Of a stretch of 64,000 nt of DNA, positions 49,602-60,500 are shown in pieces. The translations under genes were made by a program, and so were the position numbers. The stretch is from Allacma fusca (taxonomy: Eukaryota > Arthropoda > Collembola > Symphypleona > Sminthuridae): contig OX359250.1 of NCBI GenBank assembly GCA_947179485.1, forward strand, positions 38,222,783 to 38,286,782, given 5' to 3'. Under the pieces are notes generated by a model. That model was not told the origin of the DNA. It worked only from the letters and a program-made list of their open reading frames with translations, and ran no database searches. Each line of letters opens with the position of its first letter. Position 1 is the first letter of the stretch.

Positions 49602-50450
49602 TTCACCAGTAATTAAGTAATCAAGACCGCGTTAATAATTACACACAGAATCACAATAACGATACAAATCTCACCCCAATAAATTATTAAATTATAAATT
49701 AAATCTACCAGATTGAACAGACTTGTGTAATAATTCCAAGTCTAAAGAATCTTTAAATAATATCTCAGGCGAGTATTAAACAGCAATGTAATAAGATCAA
49801 TGTGAAACACCGGGAGAGAAATTATTCCTAAATGCTACTTTAATGCACCAGTTTTTTTAAAAGAATTACAAGTACTTAATACAATAGTAATTATTTACTT
49901 AATTCCTACTGTTCACATATTGCATCTACTTTTAATACTTGCGGCTCACAATTAATATTACAGTAAACGTGATTTCACTTTAATTATGTACACAAACGTT
50001 GGAGTTATCAACTGGGATGTAAAAACAGCCTTATGTTCCTGTTGCTCGAGTATGGTCTCTTGAACTTGAATATTTCTGCACCAGCCCTTGACTCTATGAC
50101 ATCCCATGAGACACCTGGAACTATTTTTAGCAATTTAGCAGTCTCAATGCTGACAGAGAATCCGTGGCTGGAATGAGTTTTAATTCAAAACGTTTACTAA
50201 CAATTGTAAATTTCTTCACATATAAATATTTTTGGATTTAAAAGACACGGAGCCTGTCATGATGATTAAACGTCAATCTCAAAACGTCTTGTGTTCAATG
50301 TGAATTTACATTATGTACTTAAATTCTTGGCATATGGTTACAAGACTAAAGGCCCTGCTTCGTCAAGGCTTGAATGAAAGCACGTGGCGTTGCCCAAAAG
50401 TAAACCGCACGGAATTTAAAATTAAAAGAGGTTTCTTTTCTTCACATTTA
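49602..50450. other. Intergenic upstream of ASCC2
   Basis: AT-rich sequence; the ASCC2 promoter must lie here but no core element stands out. An open frame at 50313-50516 crosses the Helitron end and looks fortuitous. Confidence 0.45.
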
Positions 50451-50479
50451 CTAGCACTGCACAGCCAGCTATTGCTGGC
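50451..50479 (-). mobile_element. Helitron-like 3' terminus, copy 1
   Basis: Read on the minus strand: a hairpin GCCAGCAATAGCTGGC (50479-50464), nine bases (TGTGCAGTG), then CTAG followed by T. This is the standard Helitron 3' end: a short GC-rich hairpin about ten bases before CTRR, inserted before T. Confidence 0.65.
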
Positions 50480-50867
50480 TTCGAAAGGCTTCAAGCTTGT
50501 TGGTTCAGTCGAATAGCTCATGATTCAGAAATACACCCCAGTTGTAAATACATTCATATTACATAAAAATACAAATAAACCGGATAGTTAGCCTTTAAGG
50601 TAATTGGTAATTGTAATCGCAAACCAATAGGAGATGTTATCCGATAGCGGATCAAGCCACCACAGAACGGAAGGTGGTGGATGACCCCCATTTCCCAATA
50701 GCAACACAGACGAAGTCTAGTGGTTTGATCCGCCAGTATTAAAATTCCATTGCCGAAATCGTTTTTTTCTAATAGAATATTTTTTAAATGACCTTTGCTC
50801 CTGAAATACAACTCCGTATGATTATAATTCAACATTACAGAACTTCTTTAAATATACAATTTGCACT

Positions 50868-50896
50868 CGCAAACCTATAAAGCGCGTTTAGGAGAG
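50868..50896. repeat. Direct repeat, copy 1
   Basis: CGCAAACCTATAAAGCGCGT and the following TTAGGAGAG recur with one change at 51471-51499. Probably two copies of the same Helitron-derived sequence. Confidence 0.75.
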
Positions 50897-51009
50897 AGAG
50901 AGTGAAGATTTAAAAATGTCCCCTCATCGTCAAATCCTAGTATTAAGAAAGCCAGTAGCCTTATTAAAGCCTTTTTAATTGCAACAATTTACAAAACTTC
51001 TTTAAAACA

Positions 51010-51190
51010 CAATTACTTTTGTATGTACCTTTACCGACCTTGATATTTTCTTTAGACTTATCCCTCGAAAAGCAACATACAGTTGTCTATGTGAAAATTA
51101 ACGCCAACTTTACCAAAACTTTGTCCCCGACATTTATTAAGTTACTGTCTTTGCAAAGCGTACTCTAAAATGTCTCTTCTCTTTAATATA
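51010..51190 (-). pseudogene. Remnant of a Helitron Pif1-type helicase, C-terminal end
   Basis: On the minus strand, short stretches in shifting frames line up with the last conserved helicase motifs: VRFAKTVT (51163-51140), NKCRGQSFGKVGVNF (51138-51094; family form NKSQGQTF.KVG) and HRQLYVAF (about 51091-51068; family form HGQLYVALSR). At least one frame break and several stops separate them, so the gene is dead. It lies between two Helitron-like 3' ends in the same orientation, which supports the identity. Confidence 0.6.
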
Positions 51191-51270
51191 AATGGGTAGC
51201 CACCGTTTATGGCACTATAAATGTAGCCCGTTACAGTATCACTGCCCTTGCTACTACCTGCTAAGCCATA

Positions 51271-51299
51271 CGAGCACTGCACAGCCAGCAATTGCTGGC
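51271..51299 (-). mobile_element. Helitron-like 3' terminus, copy 2
   Basis: Minus strand: hairpin GCCAGCAATTGCTGGC (51299-51284), the same nine-base spacer TGTGCAGTG, then CTCG in place of CTAG. It is clearly related to copy 1 and slightly decayed at the end. Confidence 0.55.
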
Positions 51300-51470
51300 T
51301 CAGCTAGGCAAATGTAAATACGGAAGGCAGTAAGTAGTTGCAATAGATAGCTGTACAGTTCTATGGTTGTCGATACATCTAGAGCGCGCGAATATTTGAA
51401 TCTTACCATCACTTTCACTATCAACTCTCTCAAATTAGTAGAGAGGATAACCTTTATGGTAATTTGTATC

Positions 51471-51499
51471 CGCGAACCTATAAAGCGCGTTTAGGAGAG
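51471..51499. repeat. Direct repeat, copy 2
   Basis: Differs by one base from 50868-50896 over 29 bases. Confidence 0.75.
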
Positions 51500-54400
51500 G
51501 GAGGGAAGTTTTAAAATAGTCGCTTCATCACGCGCGTTTTATGTTTTAGAGATTCACAGACACGGACATTGAGATTCACAAGAAGAAAGCCCGTTCTCAC
51601 CGGCCCATTACTTGAGAGAGGAGTGACATATAATGCCTTGAAGCTAAAATTTGTCAAAATCGGGGGGAAACGAATAAACGAAGATGCTCATTGCATGCAA
51701 GGCTCACAAATCTATTTTGAGGGTTAGGGCCAGGGTAAAAATATTGTACTATTCCACCCGCAAATTATAGGTCAAAATGATGTGATAAACCATGTACAAT
51801 AATAATTTAAGTGATTCTTGGCATATTTGGGAATTTCCTACCGAGACCCTGTCCATGACCCTGTTGTTTGGTCAGTAGATTGAGGGAAGAAGTTGGAGGT
51901 TCCTGGGGTTGTGGGATTTTCTTCGGATGTTATGCTTCTTTTTTTTACTTTACTGCATTTTCTCAAATAAGTGTTTCTTTTGTACTGTGCTTTTCTAGTA
52001 ATTGTGAATTTGCTATGTTGTCTCTACTGCTACTGTATTCTTTCCCTTGGATTGCTACCATATCCTAGTGTAATTTACTAATTTACCGAAATGCTACCGC
52101 TACTTGGCCTGTACTCTGCTTTTATAGGAATGAGTCTTCATTCAGGTAGCTAACATTACCTCTAAATATGACTACACTAACTTTACCGGCTATGCAACCG
52201 ATTCTTAGTTTAGAATCCTATAAGTTAGATTTTTGAAGAACATACCATTTTCCAACCTTGAGTGCCAAAACAATTTTTGGAAACAAAATTGTACATATAA
52301 AGGATTTTCGTGAGTGACAGGATATTTTGAATTTGGCATGTCCCTCACCTGCCCCGTCTCGACTTTTGAACGTACGCTAAGAAAATACACCAATCGGTAT
52401 CTAGTTATATGGTACAAAATATCAAATGATAGTAGCTTTTCAAAATTTTGAAATAAAAGAGAATTTTTAATTTCTATAAGTATTGGACATTTAACAGAAA
52501 ATTTCCAAATTTTGATTATTTATCTCGTGGAAACAACGCAGAAGGACAGACCTATAAAAGAACGACATGCATTCAAAAATTTGTCATAAAACCCGGATTA
52601 AGCTTCCTGCTAACGCTGCACTGCCCCTTCGCATGCATTCCATTTTGGGAGAGGGTAAATCGCCGCAGAGCGACGGTAGAATAATAAATAATTTCGTCGG
52701 AAAATAAATACTGAATAGCCGCTAAAAGTTTTTAATCCCATGCATTTGTATGGCACTCAATCGCATGGATAAAAACGTTATGTCGACCAGGTAAGCATAA
52801 TGGGGAATCTACTGTAACCGTCATCCGTCCCCAGTTTTTTCCAAATTTATTCTACAAAATCCGTCCCCACTTTATCCTCATTTCATTCGACAAAATTTGC
52901 CCCCAACTATAAAAGACAAACTTAAGATGGAATAAAAGGGAGAGAGGAAAAAGAGAATGTCCTGGGTGAGGAATGTAATCTCTGGAAGTCAGATAAGAAA
53001 TGGATTGAATATGAAGAATTTATGAAAGGAGCAGGGGAACGCGTAGCAGGTTGTGGTAAGTATTAACAAGTTGTGGGTCGAAGCATCAAAGCACGCATCA
53101 AGTTGGGGCTCCGTACCTAGCAAGACAATTTGTTTTGTTGGGGAAAGATACATTCTGTTGAATGAGTTTTCAAGCTTGGGGACGGATATCGTAGAATGTC
53201 GCGTTGGAACGACGGGATACAGATTGTCAAAGCAGATCTGTGCACAACAGCCATATGTGGTGGTTTCTCATGTGTGCAGCAACCATAACATAGTACCTAC
53301 TCACACTGGGTGCCACGAAACCTACTAGAGTCGTTGCTCGTATAAGAAGTGAAGAAAAATAATAATTTTCTATGACTAAGATTTGCTTTTGATATTTGTT
53401 AACAGTCACGTCTCGGCTGCAAACAAAAAACAATTATATGCTTTCACTCGCCTATCAAAAAGATACTTTGTCCAATAAAGCCTTAACCATTTGACCAAAA
53501 ACGTTCAGTAACTTGAAGCCAATGCCATGATAATATCCCTCTTCATGAATTTTCATTTTGTGGGATACTTAAGGCCTACGGAAATTTTTCCGATTGGCAA
53601 CATCATTTTGAGGTTGTTGTTGAGCACAGCGTCACCCAAGTACCATTTAAAAAGCATTGCACTTTTTTTCGAGCTGCTCCCAAGGGGCAACTTCCAACTG
53701 AAAATGAATGTAAAATTTTTTAATTTATTAAAAACTTCATCAAAAGACAAAATCCTGAGGGAGGAGGTCCAAGTCTCAGATGTTCCTTCTTGACGGAATT
53801 TTTTTTTAAATTTTAGTCGAAAAATTGATTAATTTGAATATCCGGGCAAAAATTCGACCAGGACTTTCGGCTGACATGACTTAAACTTGCTGAGTAAATT
53901 AAATATCTTTCCAATGAGCTAACATCGACCGAGATGTGCCTTGCGTAACAAAGTTCGTCCCGGATTTTGAAAGTACTTCGAGCTCTCAAAATCGGTTTTT
54001 TCGAAATTTTGAATCCCAGTCGACATGATTTGTTTTTATTTATTATTTAAAAACTCCGTCATAAGATGATTAATCATGGTGGAGGGTCAGGTCCCAATCG
54101 ATTCCTTCTAATCAAACAAAAATGTAATTTTAAAAACCAAGCCGAAATTTTTGATTTGAAAATTCCTGGTCAAAATTTTTAAAATCCGAAATTAATACAA
54201 AGATCTGAGTCGGGCTTACCACGACGCGAAACGGTTCGAATGAGGCTCCTTTCGAATAGTATCATCTCGACCCAAAATCTAGCGTTACAGCTGTCATGGA
54301 AACGAAGCAAAGTCAGGATTTAAAATAAAATATCAAATTTTGTAAGTTTTAGATTATTTATTATTAATTTTTTTATTTACTCATAGTATATTGCAATTTT

Positions 54401-54584
54401 TTCTGTCCATGATTTATTGACATTAATTTATTGTACCGGCACGGCGTTTCAGAGAACTTTAAAACAGGTCCGTGTTTTGCAGTGCATGAATTTAAAAAAA
54501 TGAAATTCCTAGAAAATGCTAGTCCAATTTATTTGCCTATTAAAAAAACTTAAGATAAGTTTTCGATTTCGAACGAGACCGTAT
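51500..54584. other. Intergenic, repeat-derived in part
   Basis: No gene supported. Around 52930-53040 a frame with KKRMSWVRNVI recalls the tail of LINE-type ORF2 proteins, but it is too short to call. A dispersed repeat core is at 53900-53938. Confidence 0.4.
53900..53938 (-). repeat. Dispersed repeat core, copy 3
   Basis: On the minus strand CATCTCGGT is followed by CTCATTGGAAAGATATTTAA, matching the copies near 33216 and 39149. Confidence 0.5.
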
Positions 54585-54593
54585 ATGTATTTC
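54585..54593. repeat. Left 9-bp target duplication ATGTATTTC
   Basis: Identical to 57380-57388. Confidence 0.92.
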
Positions 54594-55888
54594 ACTAGGA
54601 CGTAAAACCTGACTTTGCAGGCTGGCAGTGGCTGGGAACTTAGGCGATTTCTCGCTATGCCATACCAGCCGTACTATTACTTATCAATGCATTTCCATGA
54701 TGGAACTCTATGCTCTTGACTCCGCGATTGAAAAAGCTGACAGTGTGCACTAGCCTTTGACCAAATAAGTTACTGGTCCTTATCTGGTCCCTTGAGTACT
54801 TAATAATGTACATGAGAATTAATTTCTCACACATAATGGTATTAAAACGATTAAAATGAATAATTTATTAAAAGCACCGTAATGAAAATAATATGTTGAA
54901 TTTATTGTTAAGATGATTCACACTGCAATGTTTCTATCATCGATGCATTTAGTCTCGCGCGAATCTTTCCGTTTCGTCAAAGGAGTTTCGAATTGAGTTG
55001 AGTTTAGTGTTTTGGCTTGTTTTCATTAATTTTCTTCTTAAATTGAACTTAAACTGTTTGTATGAAGTAGTCTTAATTGTTTTACGTAAGGGGTTTCTTT
55101 ATTCTACAGTAATTTTGTGCATTTGTCCGAGGAATTTCCGATGTAAGTATTTAATTTACCAGAACCACAATAATATTTTCATTAGTAAACACTTAGAGAA
55201 TAAGATTAATTAATTATAATATAGTAAACATTAGTTAAGAGCTAACTACTACGATGCTGGGCGACAATTTATTGTTGGTACAGCGGCTGCATATTTTTTT
55301 TTGTTTTTCGCAAAATGGAACGAGCCCATTTTTCGTACCCCAAGAGCCCCCCCTCATTTTTCACTAACTTTAACCCGGGATATCTCCGAATCCTGCATTA
55401 CGATTTCTTTGGGCCAATTATCAAAAATGATCTACTCTTCAGTGCACCCTCCAGGAATTTTCTTATCGAGATCGAACAGGGGGCATATTCTCGTAAGGAT
55501 TGTGCGGTGCCCTTCGGAAAAAGCTGAAATATAGGTGAATTGAAATTTTGACCATTGCCCCTAATATGGGGTAGTCTTAAAAACTGCCACTTGTTTGACT
55601 GTATTGGTTTTTTTACAAGCAGGAATACATATTTCAATGAAAATTTGGAAGCCTACTATTTCCTTCGTGAGGATCTGTCAGCTTTATTTATGGGTCATAT
55701 TAACAGGAGTACAACTGTAGAAATATGGAAGCAGATAGTAACACCAGGTTTACTTTGTTGGCTCGTGTGACCTTCGATAAAGGACATCAGCATTCAATTC
55801 GAAGAAACGACACCGGGGTAACAGTAATGTTCACGTCGCAGTATATTATCGAACCATTGGAACATTTCCCCAGATTATCGTTTCTTCG

Positions 55889-55896
55889 GTTACAAT
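55889..55896. repeat. Left 8-bp target duplication GTTACAAT
   Basis: Identical to 57127-57134. Confidence 0.93.
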
Positions 55897-57126
55897 CAGT
55901 GCTGCGGACAAGTTCAAGTAATACTTGAGTTTTCGAGTCAAGTTCAAGTTCGGGTCAAGTTCAAGTATGCAAATTTTTTTACTTGAATCTTTCGGGTCAA
56001 GTTCAAGTACGTACTCGGCTTGACCATGACATTTTAAGACAAGTCAGGTTCAAGTACAAGTAAGGGAAATTTACTTAAACCTCAAGTCAAGTTCAGGGTC
56101 AAGTAATGGAAAGAAAAAACTTGACCATGAACTTGAGATTTCATGGTCAAGTTCAAGTAATTTTAGATTGCGCATGCCATAAAGGACGGACGCAATTTCA
56201 AAATCACAATCCAATTTCATGTCGTGTTCAGAGTATTTTGTCATAAATTAAGCGACAAAGTTCAAAATCAGAGTCAGTTTTATGAAGGTCTTGTTTATCA
56301 GACGTTATTGTTAGTTTTTGCAGAGGCCTCTTCATGAAAAGAAAGAATTATCTTGATAATTCATATTGTTGCTTACAATTAGAAATATTAGTTCAACTTG
56401 TGTAAATAAATTACAATATAAAATGTACTTGGATGGCCCTTTACGAAAAGCGTTTAATAAATAAGTAAATACTAGTTTATTAAATATTAAGTTAAGAGTA
56501 CTGGTAATACTCAAATAGGTATATGCATATATGAACATTAAATAAAACTTGTCAGATATACAGTGAAAGTCCGTTTTAAGGGCTCAGCTTATAAGGAATG
56601 TATCGATATCAGGGATGCATTTGTTTGACCCCAACTTTCATTTATACAATGCTTTAGACGTTTTTATAAGGGAAAATCCTTTATAAATTGTAGTCAATTA
56701 TATCGATCTTTTACTGTATTCAATATGCGCTCAAAGTTGTCCTCGAATTGTTTTAAATAAACAATTTTAGTAAAATTGTTTTCTGAATGCGTTTTGGTTT
56801 TCCGTCTAAAGGAAATAATTTGCCGAAACAAGTTCGACAAGTTATTGTGGTCATGTTTTAATTTTTGTGATACTTAACTTGAATTATCAAGTTCAAGTCG
56901 CGTTCAAGTCATGGTCAAGTCAAGTTCAAGTCAAGTTTGGAACTTTAACTACTTGATCAAGTTCGGGTCTTATAAAGTTACTTGATTACTTGAACTTGAC
57001 AAGTCAAGTAATTACACGAACGCGAGTTATCAAGTTCTGGTTGTGTCTTGAAACTTACTTGAAGTTTCGGGGTCAAGTCAAGTTCATGGTCAAGTTTTGA
57101 AATTACTTGACCCGATCGCAGCACTG
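55897..57126. mobile_element. hAT-type non-autonomous element 3 (1230 bp, TCAAGT repeats), nested in the MULE-like element
   Basis: Ends are CAGTGCTGCGGACAAGTTCA and, inward from the right, CAGTGCTGCGATCGGGTCAA, flanked by perfect GTTACAAT. The outer 250 bp on each side contain dozens of TCAAGT, GTTCAAGT and ACTTGA units; the middle is AT-rich with no transposase. Because it interrupts the MULE-like element, it inserted later. Confidence 0.93.
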
Positions 57127-57134
57127 GTTACAAT
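57127..57134. repeat. Right 8-bp target duplication GTTACAAT
   Basis: Identical to 55889-55896. Confidence 0.93.
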
Positions 57135-57379
57135 TACCAGAGCTCAAGGGATTGAACGAGAGTAGTAAATTTAACACAATCATGCACTGATAAGGACCTG
57201 TAACTTATTTGGTCAAAAGCTAGTGCACACTGTCAGCTTTTTCAATCGGGTAGTCAAGAGCATAGAGTTCCATCATGGAAATGCATTGATAAGTAATAGT
57301 ACGGCTGGTATGGCATAGCGAGAAATCGCCTAAGTTCCCAGCCACTGCCAGCCTGCAAAGTCAGGTTTTACGTCCTAGT

Positions 57380-57388
57380 ATGTATTTC
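57380..57388. repeat. Right 9-bp target duplication ATGTATTTC
   Basis: Identical to 54585-54593. Confidence 0.92.
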
Positions 57389-57493
57389 GCCCGTGTGTTC
57401 TCCTTTCACATAGCATCAAACATCGAAGTGAATAACCTGCTTACTACTAGTGCTAGTCCGTGGACCACAGCATCTGTATAAAAAACTAGGAAG

Positions 57494-57517
57494 ATGAGGT
57501 CAGGAGGATCAGTATAA
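57494..57517 (+). promoter_or_regulatory. Short upstream ORF before the SLC13 start
   Basis: ATG plus six codons and TAA, ending five bases before the main ATG. If the transcript starts upstream of it, it could dampen translation. Whether it is transcribed depends on the unknown start site. Confidence 0.4.
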
Positions 57518-57522
57518 ATCCA

Positions 57523-60500
57523 ATGTCGGCTACAGCAGTGACCGAGTTACCAAAACCCGCTCCAGAAACCGCTCCAGAAACCGCTCCAGAACCTGCTGTA
57601 ACTACTGCCACTGTACACGAAAATGGACCTCAGAAACGCAGCTGCTGCAAATCCTGTTGGCATTATTGGAACTTCATTTTTGCAGTGTTGTTGCCTCTGT
57701 CTCTTTTTGGCATCCTCTTCCCATATCTATTCCATCATGAACGGGAAATTGCGGAAGTGAGACCCTCCATCAAATACCTATTTTTAATTTCGGATGTTAT
57801 TACTCTGTATTTATCTTTTTCCTGTAATCTTTTTAATGTGAAAATAATGCTGAGATGTATAAAGTCCGAGATGATAAATACAAAAAAGGCTTCTGTGTAT
57901 AAATAAAATTGCGAAAAAATAAAATTACGTATTTCAGCTTGCGGCTGGCGCTTTCACATTATTATTGATGGTCCCACTCTGGGTTACAACTGCAGTGCCC
58001 TTACCTGTTACGTCCCTCATTCCAATATTCATGGGTCCCATATTTGGTCTGATGGACTCAGGTAAAATATCCCTACAATTATGTCAATAATGATGGATTC
58101 ATGAATTTTGACACTGTATAGTTTAGTGAGGAGTAAACTTTTTGATTAGTGCAATTTAAACAGACTACCTGGTGAGGAATTATTTGAACGACATTATTTT
58201 CCTATTCGTGGGAGGAATCAGTGTTGCTCTGAGCTTCGAGTTCAGCAATCTTCACAAAAGACTGGCTCTCCGAGTTATTTTGCTCACTGGGACAAGTCCA
58301 AAGATGTGTGAAACCCTTACTTTAAGTTTACTATATGATTTGCCTTTTATTTTCATGGAATAATTTAAACAGTCAAGTACTTGTTTCAAAGTTGCTTTTA
58401 TATAGAGGTTGAGCTCGAATGTTAGTATTATTTTAAAATCAAATGTCCTTAATCAATGTTCCAGGTTGCTTTTGGGGATAATGATGACAACTGCAGTGCT
58501 CTCCCTCTTCATGAACAATACATCCGTGACCACGCTGGTATTGTAATTGAGAAGTCTCGTAATTAAATAATTGCAATTTTGCTCCCAAAATCTAAATGAC
58601 TTCGTTTCCCGACAGGTGTGCCCAATAGTCATGGCTCTGATGGATTCCTTAGAGCATGTAAGTGATCAAATATGTAAAAATTGAATAAATGCACCGTTGC
58701 ACACAAGTAGGAGTATTAGTTGGAATAATAATTTTCAAAGGCTAAAAACCCTTTAATATTTCTCAAATGTTTTTTAGTGCATTAGGAACTACATGGCTGA
58801 AGAATTTTCAAAAACAGAGCCTCCTAAGGATGAAATTCCTCCAGAGGACATCGAGAGTACCATTAATGATACTATTGACGAAGATGCAATTTCAAAAGCG
58901 AAGAGAATCAAAAAGACTTCCAGTTCGGTGTCCTCAAAAAGTTCTAGGAAAAGAACAAAGGCAATTCCTGCAAAACCGGTTACCCCCAATAAGAAAACAG
59001 CTGAAGGAGGAAGTCAGAGTTCAAATATTCAATCCAAAACAAGTATACAAACAAAAAAAATTATTACGAAACCAAAAGCCATACCGATGACTGACAAGGC
59101 GAAGGTCCAAACACCCAATGTTAATAAGACACCTGGAAAAAAAGAGAGTCAATCGAGTGTAAATAAATCAAATTTGAAACAGAAATCCGCTTCGAGAAAG
59201 TCAGTAAATAAAAAAAACGTTAAAAAGCGGAATAACAAGGTATTTCCGGCAGAACACCATGAAGCAACTATTTCTGATGTTTCAGAGTCATCAAGTGTTA
59301 TTAAGAAACAAGAAATTGCGATCCCCAGCCAGCAAGAGCATGAGTGGAGCCTAAATAAGTGGGTTGAATAATCAAAATAAAACTACATAAGGAGTCAATT
59401 ATTGAAGGAAAAAGTATAAATCCGGAAATTGAACACTACATTTTCTATTACAAGGGCCATAGTTGAAAAAAACATGGAGATTTTTATACGCAATACAAAA
59501 CTTATGCTGCTTCTGGGAACTGCTTACTCTGCAAATTTGTCTGGGACGGGGATGGTCACGGGAACTGGAACCAATTTGGTTTTAATGATGGACAAGGACA
59601 AACACAGGTAAAAATAAATTGAGGCTTTGATCATATAATTGTGCACAGTGCACTCTCAATCAAAAAACTCCTTTGCACATAATCTCTAGAAAATTTTATT
59701 GAATCTTTCCCGATGAATATTATCGCATCGGTATCATTTTTCTCATTTATATTTTGACTATGTGCAGAGTCTCAAGCAAAAACGATGGGGACATGGCCGA
59801 GCCCACGGTATTGAACTGGTCTGGTTTGGCATTGCCCCCAATGATAGCGAATTTAATCTTCTGCTACTTCTTCATTTACTTTTGGTTCACAAGAAGGACG
59901 AAGTGCTTTAGTAAGTCCCAGATGGGCACTTCAGCACAAGATCATGGGCATGGGAGCTTTGTCGTTACGGCAGAGATTCAAGAAGTCCTAAAAAAATCCT
60001 TGAGACAATCCTACAACAACTTGGGGGGACTCCGCCTGCACGAGGGTTTAGTGCTGATGATATTTGGGTTACTTGTTGTCCTTTGGTTTTTTGAGGACAT
60101 GGATAAAGAGAACCAAACCGGTTGGGCTTACATGTGGGCCGGATCCTTACCCAGTTTGGCCACACCAGCTGGAGTGACGGCCATTCTGTGTTTTGTCATC
60201 CCTCGCAAGCCATCATTCTACCGTAGTATCTGCAAATGTGGTACACAGTTTCTGCAAACAAGTTTTAATCATAAATTGGTTTTGTGTCTAAATTTTTAGA
60301 TTCATTTTTGTGTGATTTATTTATGGATTCATCCAGAGTTCAGAAAAACGAAATTTGAAACTGTTTTGGAATGGTGGTATCTTCAGCACCATTATCCTTG
60401 GGGAGCGTTAATGATTTTAAGTAAGATGGTTGTTTTGGATAGCTAACGAGTAAATTATTGTAATTGCAAATATTATTGGAAACAATTATTTTTTTCTCCC

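Larger units (their letters stand above)
54594..57379. mobile_element. MULE/Foldback-like element with 191-bp inverted repeats (2786 bp, contains a nested hAT)
   Basis: The terminal inverted repeats are 54594-54784 and 57189-57379. Both begin ACTAGGACGTAAAACC, and by eye they differ at four positions in 191 bases (about 98% identical). Perfect 9-bp duplications flank the element. Long inverted repeats with a 9-bp duplication fit Mutator-like (MULE) or Foldback elements. Subtracting the nested hAT-type element and its duplication leaves about 1548 bp. No transposase motif was recognised inside, so it is probably non-autonomous. The high arm identity suggests recent movement, although arm-to-arm gene conversion could also keep them alike. 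Confidence 0.9.

Noticed and set aside
50640..50740. Imperfect inverted repeat GCGGATCAAGCCAC / GTGGTTTGATCCGC
   Set aside because: I considered a structured RNA or transposon end, but there is no target duplication or tRNA-like fold; it probably belongs to the Helitron-derived sequence.
53053..53328. 91-codon plus-strand frame
   Set aside because: No domain, no splice partners, and adjacent sequence looks repeat-derived.
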